Positions 14,004-20,834 of a DNA stretch of 20,834 bases are shown piece after piece. Both the position numbers and the translations under genes were made by a program. The stretch lies in contig JAITKQ010000069.1 in assembly GCA_031278295.1 (NCBI GenBank), positions 1-20,834 on the forward strand, given 5' to 3'. Position 1 is the first letter of the stretch, and the number at the start of each line of letters is the position of its first letter. Below the pieces are notes generated by a model. The model saw nothing but the letters and a program-made list of their open reading frames with translations, made no database searches and was not told the origin of the DNA. Source of the DNA: Spirochaetaceae bacterium. GTDB taxonomy: Bacteria; Spirochaetota; Spirochaetia; Treponematales; Breznakiellaceae.

Positions 14004-14708
14004 ATGCTTGTTGTAAAGGATCTTGTTGTACATTACGGCTCTATCATGGCGTTGAAAGGTATTTCGTTTAACGTGAATAAGGGGGAGATCGTCTGTCTGA
14101 TAGGCGCCAACGGCGCCGGCAAGACCACAACGCTGCACGGCGTTTCCGCCATCACAAAAAAAACGGGCGGCCAGGTTTTGCTCGAAGGGAAAGACATAAC
14201 GCAGGCCAGGGCGGACAGGATTGTAAAGGCGGGTCTGGTGCAGGTTCCGGAAGGGAGGCGTGTATTCGCTAACCTGACGGTCAGGGAAAATTTGGAGATG
14301 GGGGCGTACACCCGCCGGGACAAGGCCGGGGTAGGGCGGGATATGGAGCTGGTATTCGCCATATTTCCGCGACTGAAAGAGAGGATTCGCCAGGCCGCGG
14401 GGACGCTTTCCGGGGGGGAACAGCAGATGCTGGCGATGGGGCGGGCGCTGATGGCGTCGCCCAAATTGCTTTTGCTGGATGAGCCGTCGATGGGTCTTGC
14501 GCCGATGCTGGTTGATGAAATTTTCGCGGTTATACGGCGTATCAGCCGTGACGGTACAACGATCCTGCTTGTGGAGCAAAACGCTTACAAGGCGCTTGAA
14601 ATTGCGGACAGGGGCTGTATCATGGAGACGGGCGCTATAAAAAAAAGCGGCAAGGCCGCCGATTTGATGAAAGATCCGGCCATAATCGAAGCGTACCTTG
14701 GAGGTTAA
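14004..14708 (+). CDS. livF: Branched-chain amino acid ABC transporter ATPase, LivF type
   Basis: A 234-residue LivF-type ATPase that pairs with LivG on the cytoplasmic face of the permease. Walker A is GANGAGKT (34-41), the Q-loop region contains the LivF hallmark VPEGRRVFANLTVRENLEMG, the signature is LSGGEQQMLAMGRAL, and Walker B is LLLLDEPSMGLAP. The switch histidine is replaced by Gln in LLVEQNAYKAL, which is normal for LivF. It ends in IEAYLGG, also typical. GGGGA before the ATG acts as ribosome binding site, and the 17-bp gap from livG marks an operon. No permease follows: a bactofilin gene with its own promoter is next. Confidence 0.92.
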   Translation: MLVVKDLVVHYGSIMALKGISFNVNKGEIVCLIGANGAGKTTTLHGVSAITKKTGGQVLLEGKDITQARADRIVKAGLVQVPEGRRVFANLTVRENLEMGAYTRRDKAGVGRDMELVFAIFPRLKERIRQAAGTLSGGEQQMLAMGRALMASPKLLLLDEPSMGLAPMLVDEIFAVIRRISRDGTTILLVEQNAYKALEIADRGCIMETGAIKKSGKAADLMKDPAIIEAYLGG

Positions 14709-14729
14709 CGCCGCTTTACGCCGCCTGCC

Positions 14730-14757
14730 TTTACCATAGTACGCAATTTGGTATAAA
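14730..14757 (+). promoter_or_regulatory. Promoter of the bactofilin gene, probably giving leaderless mRNA
   Basis: The -10 TATAAA (14752-14757) lies 16 bp after a weak -35 TTTACC (14730-14735). The ATG is at 14766, only 8 bases past the -10, so transcription should start at or within about two bases of the start codon. No Shine-Dalgarno sequence is present. Confidence 0.5.
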
Positions 14758-14765
14758 TTGAATGT

Positions 14766-15128
14766 ATGACAGATGTCCACAATGATGTGCTTGAAGACGA
14801 TGATTTTGATACCGTACTTTCACAGGACATTGATTTTGAGGGAACACTAACCTTTGAAAAATCTTTTTTGGTGCGTGGTAAAATAAATGGCACGATCGAC
14901 GCGGTCGGCATCCTGCTTATTGACGAGAACGCACTGGTTGAAGCGGATATAAGGGCAGACAAAGTTATTATCAGGGGATCGGTGAAAGGAAATATTACCG
15001 CTACGGAGCGGGTCGAGATTACCCTGACCGGCAAACTGGAAGGAAACATAAGCTCGCCGGAGATTAGCATGGAGGCCGGCTGTTTCTTTAACGGCAAATG
15101 TACGATGATACAGAAAACGCGGCGCTAA
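14766..15128 (+). CDS. Bactofilin (polymer-forming cytoskeletal protein)
   Basis: A 120-residue bactofilin (DUF583). These proteins form nucleotide-independent filaments of stacked beta-helices and help set cell shape and local peptidoglycan synthesis; in the spirochaete Leptospira a bactofilin affects helical shape. The core at about 22-112 has the repeating short-strand pattern of a right-handed beta-helix (SFLVRGKINGTIDAVGILLI, then VIIRGSVKGNITATERVEI and LTGKLEGNISSPEISMEAG). The short acidic N-terminus and basic C-terminus (QKTRR) are flexible tails. It begins with a well-placed -10 box but no ribosome binding site. The TPR gene starts 7 bp after its stop, so the two are probably co-transcribed. 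Confidence 0.88.
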   Translation: MTDVHNDVLEDDDFDTVLSQDIDFEGTLTFEKSFLVRGKINGTIDAVGILLIDENALVEADIRADKVIIRGSVKGNITATERVEITLTGKLEGNISSPEISMEAGCFFNGKCTMIQKTRR

Positions 15129-15135
15129 AACACGG

Positions 15136-15762
15136 ATGAAAAAAATCAATTTTTTTTTCAAATTTTTAATTATTTTTTCCGTGTCGTTGAACGGACAGAC
15201 AAAACCGGACGCGCTTGCGGAATACCGGGTTGGCAATTACGCTAAGGCGGAGCTGCTTTGCCGCTCGGAAATAGCGGCGGACCGGCAAAACATGGACGCT
15301 TACGTGGTGTTATGCTGGGCTCTTGTAAAACTTGGCAAGTTTGACGAAGCCCGCTCCTTTGGCGAAACGGCGCTGGCCATGAACCCTTACGATGTACGCC
15401 TGATCGAGATAATGGGCGAGATCAGTTACTATCAGGGACGAAACAACATGGCTCTAAAATACTTCCAGGAATACATCAGCCTTGCCCCTGAAGGGCAGCG
15501 TATCGATATGGCCTACTATTATACCGGCGAAATATATATCAGGTTGGGGCGGTTCAGGTACGCCGATATAGCCTTGTCCACCGCGGTGCACTATTTGCCG
15601 GAAAACGCGCTCTGGCTTTCAAGACTTGCCTATGCGCGTGAAAATTCAGGCGAGCTTCAGGAAGCGGCGGCGGCCTACGAGAAAGCGCTGTCCCTTAATC
15701 CGGAGCTTGTGGACGCCAGGCGGGGACTCGATCGGGTACGCTCCGCGCTCGGCGGGCCTTAG
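15136..15762 (+). CDS. Exported TPR-repeat protein
   Basis: A 208-residue protein with an N-terminal signal sequence (basic start, FFFKFLIIFSVSLNGQ, likely cut near residue 20) followed by about five tetratricopeptide repeats covering residues 25-205. The canonical spacing of small and bulky residues is clear in 'AYVVLCWALVKLGKFDEARS', 'GEISYYQGRNNMALKYFQEY' and 'AYARENSGELQEAAAAYEKA'. TPR arrays bind other proteins; no catalytic motif is present. It is probably periplasmic or membrane-anchored by an uncleaved signal. There is no obvious ribosome binding site, and the 7-bp gap after the bactofilin gene suggests coupled translation. The pairing hints at an envelope or cell-shape role, which is inference from position only. 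Confidence 0.82.
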   Translation: MKKINFFFKFLIIFSVSLNGQTKPDALAEYRVGNYAKAELLCRSEIAADRQNMDAYVVLCWALVKLGKFDEARSFGETALAMNPYDVRLIEIMGEISYYQGRNNMALKYFQEYISLAPEGQRIDMAYYYTGEIYIRLGRFRYADIALSTAVHYLPENALWLSRLAYARENSGELQEAAAAYEKALSLNPELVDARRGLDRVRSALGGP

Positions 15763-15765
15763 CCG

Positions 15766-17190
15766 TTGGAAGTGGCCTTGCCTTCCGTCGCGTTCCAAAC
15801 TTTAGGATGTAAACTGAATCGGTGCGAGACGGAAACGATCGCCGCCGCTTTTACAAAAGCGGGCTTTTCGATCACCGAGGATACGCGGGAGGCCTGCCTG
15901 CTCGTGGTTAACACCTGTTCCGTAACGTCGAAGGCGGAGCAGAAGGTGCGCGGGACGATTCGTGCCGCGCTGAGGCGGAATCCGGTTTGTCCGGTGATCG
16001 TTACAGGCTGCTACGCCGAAACTGACAGGGCGGGGCTGGAAGCGCTGGACTCGGCCGGCGGAGAGGGAGGGCGGCTGTTCGTTGTACCGGGTTCCCAAAA
16101 AAGCCGTATCATGGATCTGCCCGCCGCGCTTGCCGGTGAAGGAATCCGCGATATGGCCGCCCTGCGGGCGGCCATATCGCGTATCTGCCGCGCCGACGGC
16201 GGTGGATCTGCCGCGGACGTTTTCCGTTTTGCCGCCGGAGCCCCCGCCCTGCGGTCACGTACATTTTTGAAAATACAGGACGGCTGCGACAATTCCTGCG
16301 CGTACTGCCTTGTACACATCGCGCGCGGCGCGGCCCGGAGTCTGCCCCGCGAGACGGTTCTGGAACGTCTCCGCACCGCCGAATCGGGCGGTGCGGCGGA
16401 GGCGGTGCTGACCGGAGTGAACATAAGCCGGTGGAACGGCGCGGCAAACGGCGGCCTGCCGGAGCTGCTACGTGCCCTTGTTTCCGGTACAAAAGAGGTA
16501 GGCATACGGCTATCTTCGCTTGAACCGGATGTATTTACGGAAGACTTTTTTGCCGTTATACAAAACCCCCGAATCCGGCCGCACTTTCACATTTCGATTC
16601 AGTCGGGCAGCGCCGAAATTCTGGAAAGGATGGGACGTTTTTACGAACCGGAGTCCGTACTTGGGGCGATTCGGCGGCTTAGGGAGCTAAAAGACGATCC
16701 GTTCATAGCCTGCGACATGATAACCGGGTTTCCGGGCGAAACGGAAAAACATTTTTCAGAGACATACGCCTTTTGCGAGGCCGCCGCTTTTTCACAAATA
16801 CACCCGTTTCCGTTTTCAAGGCGGCGCGGTACGGCGGCTTGGGACTATAAACCCCGTATCCCGGAGCGTGAAGCGGAAAAAAGGGTAAGTATTCTTAAAA
16901 ATTACTCCATTTCAAGCCGAAAAAGATATATAGAGAGGTGGATTGGCAGGGATGTCGGCGGAATCTGCATATCGTTGCCGGCGCGGGGTGCGGGCGCGGC
17001 CGGGTTTGTTGAGATTTTGACGGATAACTACCTGCGGATTCGGGCACAGCTTCCGTGTGATTCAAGATTTTTGCCGCAAAAGGGCCGGCGGCTTGGCTGT
17101 AGAATCACCGCGCACGCGGAAGACGGGCATGACGGCGGGAGAGCGCCGTCCTTTGACGCCTGCGGAAAAATAATTGGGGGACTTTGTTGA
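15766..17190 (+). CDS. mtaB: tRNA N6-threonylcarbamoyladenosine (t6A37) methylthiotransferase MtaB
   Basis: A 474-residue radical-SAM methylthiotransferase that converts t6A to ms2t6A at position 37 of ANN-decoding tRNAs. The N-terminal UPF0004 domain opens FQTLGCKLNRCETE, with auxiliary-cluster cysteines C15, C51 and C82. The radical-SAM motif C-x3-C-x2-C is C174, C178, C181 in KIQDGCDNSCAYC. The phrase TLGCKLN favours MtaB over MiaB or RimO. A C-terminal TRAM-like region follows about residue 395. The linker between the first two domains (about 112-165) seems long and contains a perfect DNA palindrome (16148-16180) encoding residues 128-139. The start is uncertain: TTG 15766 or GTG 15772, neither with a good ribosome binding site, 3 or 9 bp after the TPR gene. 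Confidence 0.92.
   Translation: MEVALPSVAFQTLGCKLNRCETETIAAAFTKAGFSITEDTREACLLVVNTCSVTSKAEQKVRGTIRAALRRNPVCPVIVTGCYAETDRAGLEALDSAGGEGGRLFVVPGSQKSRIMDLPAALAGEGIRDMAALRAAISRICRADGGGSAADVFRFAAGAPALRSRTFLKIQDGCDNSCAYCLVHIARGAARSLPRETVLERLRTAESGGAAEAVLTGVNISRWNGAANGGLPELLRALVSGTKEVGIRLSSLEPDVFTEDFFAVIQNPRIRPHFHISIQSGSAEILERMGRFYEPESVLGAIRRLRELKDDPFIACDMITGFPGETEKHFSETYAFCEAAAFSQIHPFPFSRRRGTAAWDYKPRIPEREAEKRVSILKNYSISSRKRYIERWIGRDVGGICISLPARGAGAAGFVEILTDNYLRIRAQLPCDSRFLPQKGRRLGCRITAHAEDGHDGGRAPSFDACGKIIGGLC
16148..16180. repeat. Perfect palindrome inside mtaB
   Basis: GCGATATGGCCGCCC (16148-16162) pairs with its exact complement at 16166-16180 across a 3-base loop, TGC: a 15-bp stem within coding sequence. 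It encodes alanine/arginine-rich linker residues between two domains. Confidence 0.9.
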
Positions 17191-17227
17191 CGCATGTAAA
17201 GGCCGGTGCCGTGCGGGCAGGATGTAA

Positions 17228-18358
17228 ATGAAGAAACAACTACCCACACTGTTATGTTTTTTCTCCGTCATGGGCGTTTATTGCCAGGAGCTTCCGTCCC
17301 GCATACAGCCGGTAAGCTTTCCCTTTGCGCGGGTTAACGCGCTTGGAGGAAACCATGTGGGGCTTGACGCCACCTTTTCAACTTTATTTGCGAATCCGGC
17401 GGCTTTTGCCGGCGCGAAACCTCAAAAAAACTTTGCTGAAATATCGTTTGACGTGGTAGACATCGATAGGGTTTACAAGTTGCTATCTACCAATGATCTA
17501 ATTACAGAGGTGCGTGATGCGCTTACCGATCGTCTCGAGGCCAGGCTGGATTTTGGCGGCCCCATTGCCTTTGGAGGCGTGGGGCATAACTACGGCTGGG
17601 GGCTATTCAACGTTTTAAGGCTCGGCATTGCCTGGGAGAGTCAGGCAATCTATATGTTAAGCCCGACATTAAGCGAAGAATTCACGTTTGTCGGCGCATA
17701 CGGATTCGGCCTGTACAGGGGCGATACGGCGCATCTGGATCTCGGCTTTACCGGAAAAATTTTTATACGAATGGGCTACACCGCGCAATCGATCTATTTA
17801 CAGGAAACAAAATATTTATTGAACAACATGGTGGAAATGCCGTTTGAAATCCAGCTCGGATCGGGTTTTGACATAGGCCTACGTTGGACTCTGGCCGACT
17901 CACTGTCATTCGGCCTTGTTTTTTACGATCCGTTTGCGCCGGTACAGGTTACCAAATACAGCAGGGTATCCAAGGTTTCCTCACAAGAGATGATAGCTCA
18001 GGGGACTGTTCCGGTAACGCCTCGCGCAAGCGCCGGAATTTCGTGGCGTATAGACTCTCCCTTCCTGCATTACTATTTTAGCGGTATTACACTGAGCTTT
18101 GACTATGCGGGCCTGCTGGAAAACCTGGCTGAAAATCCCCGCGATCCACTTTTAAATATCGCGGCGGGTATCGAGCTCAGGATCTTGGAAATCTTTTCGA
18201 TACGCGGCGGTTTTTCCGGAATGCAGCCTGCCGGCGGCTTGGGCATCGATTTTACATTTATGAATATTGACCTTGCGGTTTATATGAAAGAATTGGGCGT
18301 CTTTTACAATGATTATAAAACGCTGGCCCTGACGGTGGATTTTTCGTTCCGCAAATAG
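17228..18358 (+). CDS. Putative outer-membrane beta-barrel protein (FadL/UPF0164-like)
   Basis: A 376-residue exported protein. The signal peptide covers about residues 1-19 (MKKQLPTLLCFFSVMGVYC). The early motif 'ARVNALGGNHVGLDATFSTLFANPAAFAG' is of the kind seen in PorV/FadL-like and treponemal UPF0164 barrels, where 'NPA' follows a short hatch region. The remainder alternates polar and hydrophobic residues with aromatic girdle positions and tight turns ('LDLGFTGKIFIRMGYTA', 'LSFGLVFYDPFAP'), and the protein ends in a strand with a near-terminal phenylalanine (VDFSFRK), fitting barrel insertion. AGGA lies before the ATG (17220-17223). It follows mtaB by 37 bp. Substrate and exact family are unproven; a PorV-like secretion accessory is an alternative. 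Confidence 0.68.
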   Translation: MKKQLPTLLCFFSVMGVYCQELPSRIQPVSFPFARVNALGGNHVGLDATFSTLFANPAAFAGAKPQKNFAEISFDVVDIDRVYKLLSTNDLITEVRDALTDRLEARLDFGGPIAFGGVGHNYGWGLFNVLRLGIAWESQAIYMLSPTLSEEFTFVGAYGFGLYRGDTAHLDLGFTGKIFIRMGYTAQSIYLQETKYLLNNMVEMPFEIQLGSGFDIGLRWTLADSLSFGLVFYDPFAPVQVTKYSRVSKVSSQEMIAQGTVPVTPRASAGISWRIDSPFLHYYFSGITLSFDYAGLLENLAENPRDPLLNIAAGIELRILEIFSIRGGFSGMQPAGGLGIDFTFMNIDLAVYMKELGVFYNDYKTLALTVDFSFRK

Positions 18359-18362
18359 CCGT

Positions 18363-18386
18363 CTTCCTGATGGAAGCTAGTTTTAA
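18363..18386 (+). terminator. Weak candidate terminator
   Basis: CTTCC/GGAAG (18363-18367/18372-18376) with a TGAT loop, followed by CTAGTTTT. The stem is only 5 bp. It lies between the barrel gene and the promoter of the methyltransferase gene. Confidence 0.3.
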
Positions 18387-18398
18387 CTGCCAAGTCCC

Positions 18399-18407
18399 TG
18401 CTATAAT
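18399..18407 (+). promoter_or_regulatory. Extended -10 promoter of the methyltransferase gene, probably leaderless
   Basis: TGCTATAAT is an extended -10 (TGn plus perfect TATAAT at 18402-18407). The ATG at 18414 is only 6 bases past the -10, about where transcription should start. No -35 box or Shine-Dalgarno sequence is evident. Confidence 0.6.
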
Positions 18408-18413
18408 ATCCCC

Positions 18414-20834
18414 ATGTCCCAACAATTAGACAGGTTTACGGGCCTCCTGGAAAATATTTTCGAGATTAAAAAATCCGATCTGGACTTTGGCATCTACCGG
18501 ATACTGAACATCCGCCGGAAGGAAATCCTCCAATTCCTGCGGGAAGACCTTCCCGTAAAAGTAAAAGCCATCATCGCCCCTGACGCGGAAGACCGGGAAA
18601 AACTCAGGGCCGAAAAAGCCCAGCTTGAAAAGCAGGCCTACGATTTTGGCGTGAAAGTCGAAAAAACCAAAAAAGCCGGACGCTATGCCGAACTCAAGTA
18701 CCTGCTGGCCCAGGGAGCGGACCTGGAGAGCCTTGAGGCCGACGTCTATTCCCACCTGTACAATTTTTTTAACCGCTACTACGAGGAAGGGGATTTTATC
18801 TCCAAACGCCGTTACCGGGAGGGGGTCTACGCGATCCCCTACGAAGGCGAGGAAGTCAAACTCTACTGGGCAAACCACGATCAGTATTACATAAAGACAG
18901 GCGAAAACTTCAGGGACTATTCCTTTAAGGCCGAAGGTAAAACCGTCCATTTCCGCACCGTAAACGCTTCCACAGAACAGAACAACAACAAGGAAAACGG
19001 CGTCAAACGCTGCTTTATGCTCATGCCTCCGTCCAAAAACGCGGAGCATAAAACAATTGAAGCAAACGGCGACGATACCGAACTGACGATCCACTTTGTG
19101 TACGGAATGCCGGAAGAAAAAAGGAACTACAACGAAGAGAATTACAGCGCCATGTGTACGGCAATAGCCAAACGCCATAAGGCCTGGCTTTTTTTGACGG
19201 AGGCCCCAAAGGACCAAATGCCCCTGCTGGAAAAACACTATAACGCTTATGTTGCCAAAAATTCATTTGATTATTTTATCCACAAAGACTTACAGGGTTT
19301 TTTGACACGGGAATTGGACTTCTACATCAAAAATGAAGTTATCCATCTGGACGACATCGAAACCGCCAACGAAAAGCGCATGGGGTTCTGGCTTGCCAAG
19401 GCTAGGGCTATAAAGCATATCGGCGGCATAGTCATACGCTTTCTTGCCCGGATCGAGGAATTCCAGAAAAAGCTCTGGCTTAAAAAGAAGTTTATCGTTG
19501 ATACCGGCTGGTGCATTACCCTGGACAAGATACCCCCGGTCTTTTATGAGGAGATCCGCAAAAACAAGGCCCAGGTACAGGAATGGATAGACCTGTACGC
19601 CGTTGACGACCTAAACGGCAACGGCGAATTAGGCTTACGGGAAAAATTTACCAAGCCCCCAAAGCCGGAATTTCTTGAACAGAATCAGAACCTGCCGGTA
19701 GACACCAAACATTTCAGCCGGGAATTTACAGAACGCCTTGTAGCCTCGATAGACAAGCTTGACGCGGAGACCAACGGTGTGTTGATACACGGCGAGAATT
19801 TTCAGGCGCTGAACCTGCTGCAGGAACGGTACAGGGAAAAGGTTGACTGTATATATATCGATCCGCCGTACAATACGTCGGCTTCCGAGATATTGTATAA
19901 AAACGGTTATAAAGACAGTTCGTGGCTGTCAATGATTTTTGACAGATGTGATATTTCAAAGAGGATTTTGCGCGATGACGGGGTCTTTGCGTTTGCCATT
20001 GATGATACGGAAGAAAAATATGCCCATAATTTGCTGGATACTGTATTCGGTAAAAATGAACTGGGAACTGTAGTCGTGCGAAATAATCCATCAGGCAGGC
20101 CGATGAAAACAGGCTTTGCTGTTTCACATGAATATACCCTGTTTTATTCAAAAAACCCTGATGTTGTTGTTTCAAAAATAGAACGTGATGAATCGCTGGA
20201 CAAGCGTTACAAAGAACAGGATGAAAATGGTTATTTTATGTGGGAACTGCTAAGAAAGCGCGGATCTGACTCTGAGAGAGCGGATAGTCCCAAAGCCTAT
20301 TATCCATTTTATTATGATGGTAAGACATTTAGATTGCCCAAAATGAAATGGAATGACTTTTCAAAAACCTGGGAAATTATTGAAGAACCAAAGAAGAATG
20401 AAATTGTATGCTGGCCCATAGATGAAAACGGAATACATCGACGATGGCGCTGGGGCGTTGAGACCGCGATGGAAAATCTGCCTGATCTGTTATACAAAGA
20501 AAATGGCGCCGGAACAGTGTATTACAAATACCGTCCGCCGGAAGGCCTGACGGTAAGCACTAACTGGATAGATTCAAAATACTCCTCTACGGAACACGGG
20601 ACTGGTTATCTTAAAAAAATGTTTACGGACTATACCCTGTTTTCATATCCTAAATCCATATATGCTGTTGAAGATTCTTTGCGTGTAATGGGACTGAAAA
20701 ACAACTGTTTAGCCCTGGACTACTTCGCCGGTTCCGGCACCACCGGACACGCCGTTATAAACCTGAACCGGCAGGACGGCGGCGGCCGCAAGTACATCCT
20801 TGTGGAAATGGGCGAATATTTCGATACCGTTACA
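18414..20834 (+). CDS. Type III restriction-modification DNA methyltransferase (Mod-like), 3' end beyond the window
   Basis: The frame is open from the ATG for 807 codons to the last base, so the gene is partial at its 3' side. It encodes an N6-adenine (or N4-cytosine) DNA methyltransferase of the beta class: catalytic motif IV DPPYNT is at 483-488 and the AdoMet motif DYFAGSGTTGHA at 769-780, in the IV-before-I order of type III Mod proteins. A long N-terminal extension of about 450 residues opens with KKSDLDFGIYRILNIRRKEI and is helical and charged, as in large Mod proteins whose partner is a DEAD-type Res helicase-nuclease. The target-recognition segment lies between the motifs (about 560-760) and is far more AT-rich than the rest. 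A res gene would be expected downstream, outside view. A solitary or phage-defence methylase of another type remains possible. Confidence 0.87.
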   Translation, partial: MSQQLDRFTGLLENIFEIKKSDLDFGIYRILNIRRKEILQFLREDLPVKVKAIIAPDAEDREKLRAEKAQLEKQAYDFGVKVEKTKKAGRYAELKYLLAQGADLESLEADVYSHLYNFFNRYYEEGDFISKRRYREGVYAIPYEGEEVKLYWANHDQYYIKTGENFRDYSFKAEGKTVHFRTVNASTEQNNNKENGVKRCFMLMPPSKNAEHKTIEANGDDTELTIHFVYGMPEEKRNYNEENYSAMCTAIAKRHKAWLFLTEAPKDQMPLLEKHYNAYVAKNSFDYFIHKDLQGFLTRELDFYIKNEVIHLDDIETANEKRMGFWLAKARAIKHIGGIVIRFLARIEEFQKKLWLKKKFIVDTGWCITLDKIPPVFYEEIRKNKAQVQEWIDLYAVDDLNGNGELGLREKFTKPPKPEFLEQNQNLPVDTKHFSREFTERLVASIDKLDAETNGVLIHGENFQALNLLQERYREKVDCIYIDPPYNTSASEILYKNGYKDSSWLSMIFDRCDISKRILRDDGVFAFAIDDTEEKYAHNLLDTVFGKNELGTVVVRNNPSGRPMKTGFAVSHEYTLFYSKNPDVVVSKIERDESLDKRYKEQDENGYFMWELLRKRGSDSERADSPKAYYPFYYDGKTFRLPKMKWNDFSKTWEIIEEPKKNEIVCWPIDENGIHRRWRWGVETAMENLPDLLYKENGAGTVYYKYRPPEGLTVSTNWIDSKYSSTEHGTGYLKKMFTDYTLFSYPKSIYAVEDSLRVMGLKNNCLALDYFAGSGTTGHAVINLNRQDGGGRKYILVEMGEYFDTVT

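Noticed and set aside
14761..14768. ATG at 14762 as a start for the bactofilin
   Set aside because: It is out of frame with the bactofilin; the ATG at 14766 gives the family N-terminus.
18426..19238. Minus-strand frame of 270 codons opposite the methyltransferase 5' part
   Set aside because: The plus-strand frame stays open for 807 codons and carries methylase motifs; the antisense peptide shows no family pattern.

Overview
The window looks like the chromosomal replication-origin region of a spirochaete, most likely a Treponema-type bacterium of the nitrogen-fixing, termite-gut kind. Three things point there: the minus-strand block dnaA-dnaN-recF-DUF721, which is the order at the start of the Treponema pallidum chromosome; a bactofilin, TPR and FadL-like outer-membrane protein neighbourhood; and a full-length NifH. 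The genus is an inference from gene order and protein style; no search was run.

Layout. 1-343 is an intergenic stretch with a two-hairpin dispersed repeat and a terminator-like hairpin. 344-1207 is an orphan osmoprotectant-binding lipoprotein (plus), and 1298-1591 a short ribosome hibernation factor (plus). These converge on DUF721/DciA-like, recF, dnaN and dnaA (all minus, 1613-5977). The 197-bp dnaA-dnaN gap and the gap upstream of dnaA carry DnaA boxes and AT-rich DNA, so a bipartite oriC is likely. 5978-6717 has no gene; tRNA-Glu (UUC) follows at 6718-6789 behind a good sigma-70 promoter. 7081-7923 is an isolated nifH with a candidate sigma-54 promoter and a perfect 15-bp-stem hairpin after its stop. 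8157-10823 encodes an 888-residue two-TM protein with a Cache-like outer domain and a long acidic cytoplasmic tail containing five near-identical 22-residue repeats. comM (10896-12482, minus) follows, then about 700 bp of hairpin-rich DNA without a gene.

The right half is all plus strand: livG-livF ATPases without permeases, a bactofilin, a secreted TPR protein, the tRNA methylthiotransferase mtaB, an outer-membrane barrel candidate, and the first 807 codons of a type III (Mod-like) DNA methyltransferase that runs off the window.

How it fits together. The replication block supplies initiator, clamp, gap-repair loader and a putative helicase-loading protein. Genes left of the origin are mostly minus and those to the right mostly plus, as expected if forks leave from about 4.4-6.2 kb; exceptions are the two leftmost plus genes and comM. 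Base composition is uneven: single 60-base rows I counted range from 30% GC in dnaN to 70% in comM. The most notable items are the isolated origin-proximal nifH, the acidic-repeat receptor-like protein, the inverted pair of double-hairpin repeats, a perfect palindrome inside mtaB, two probably leaderless genes, and an AT-rich target-recognition segment in the Mod gene.
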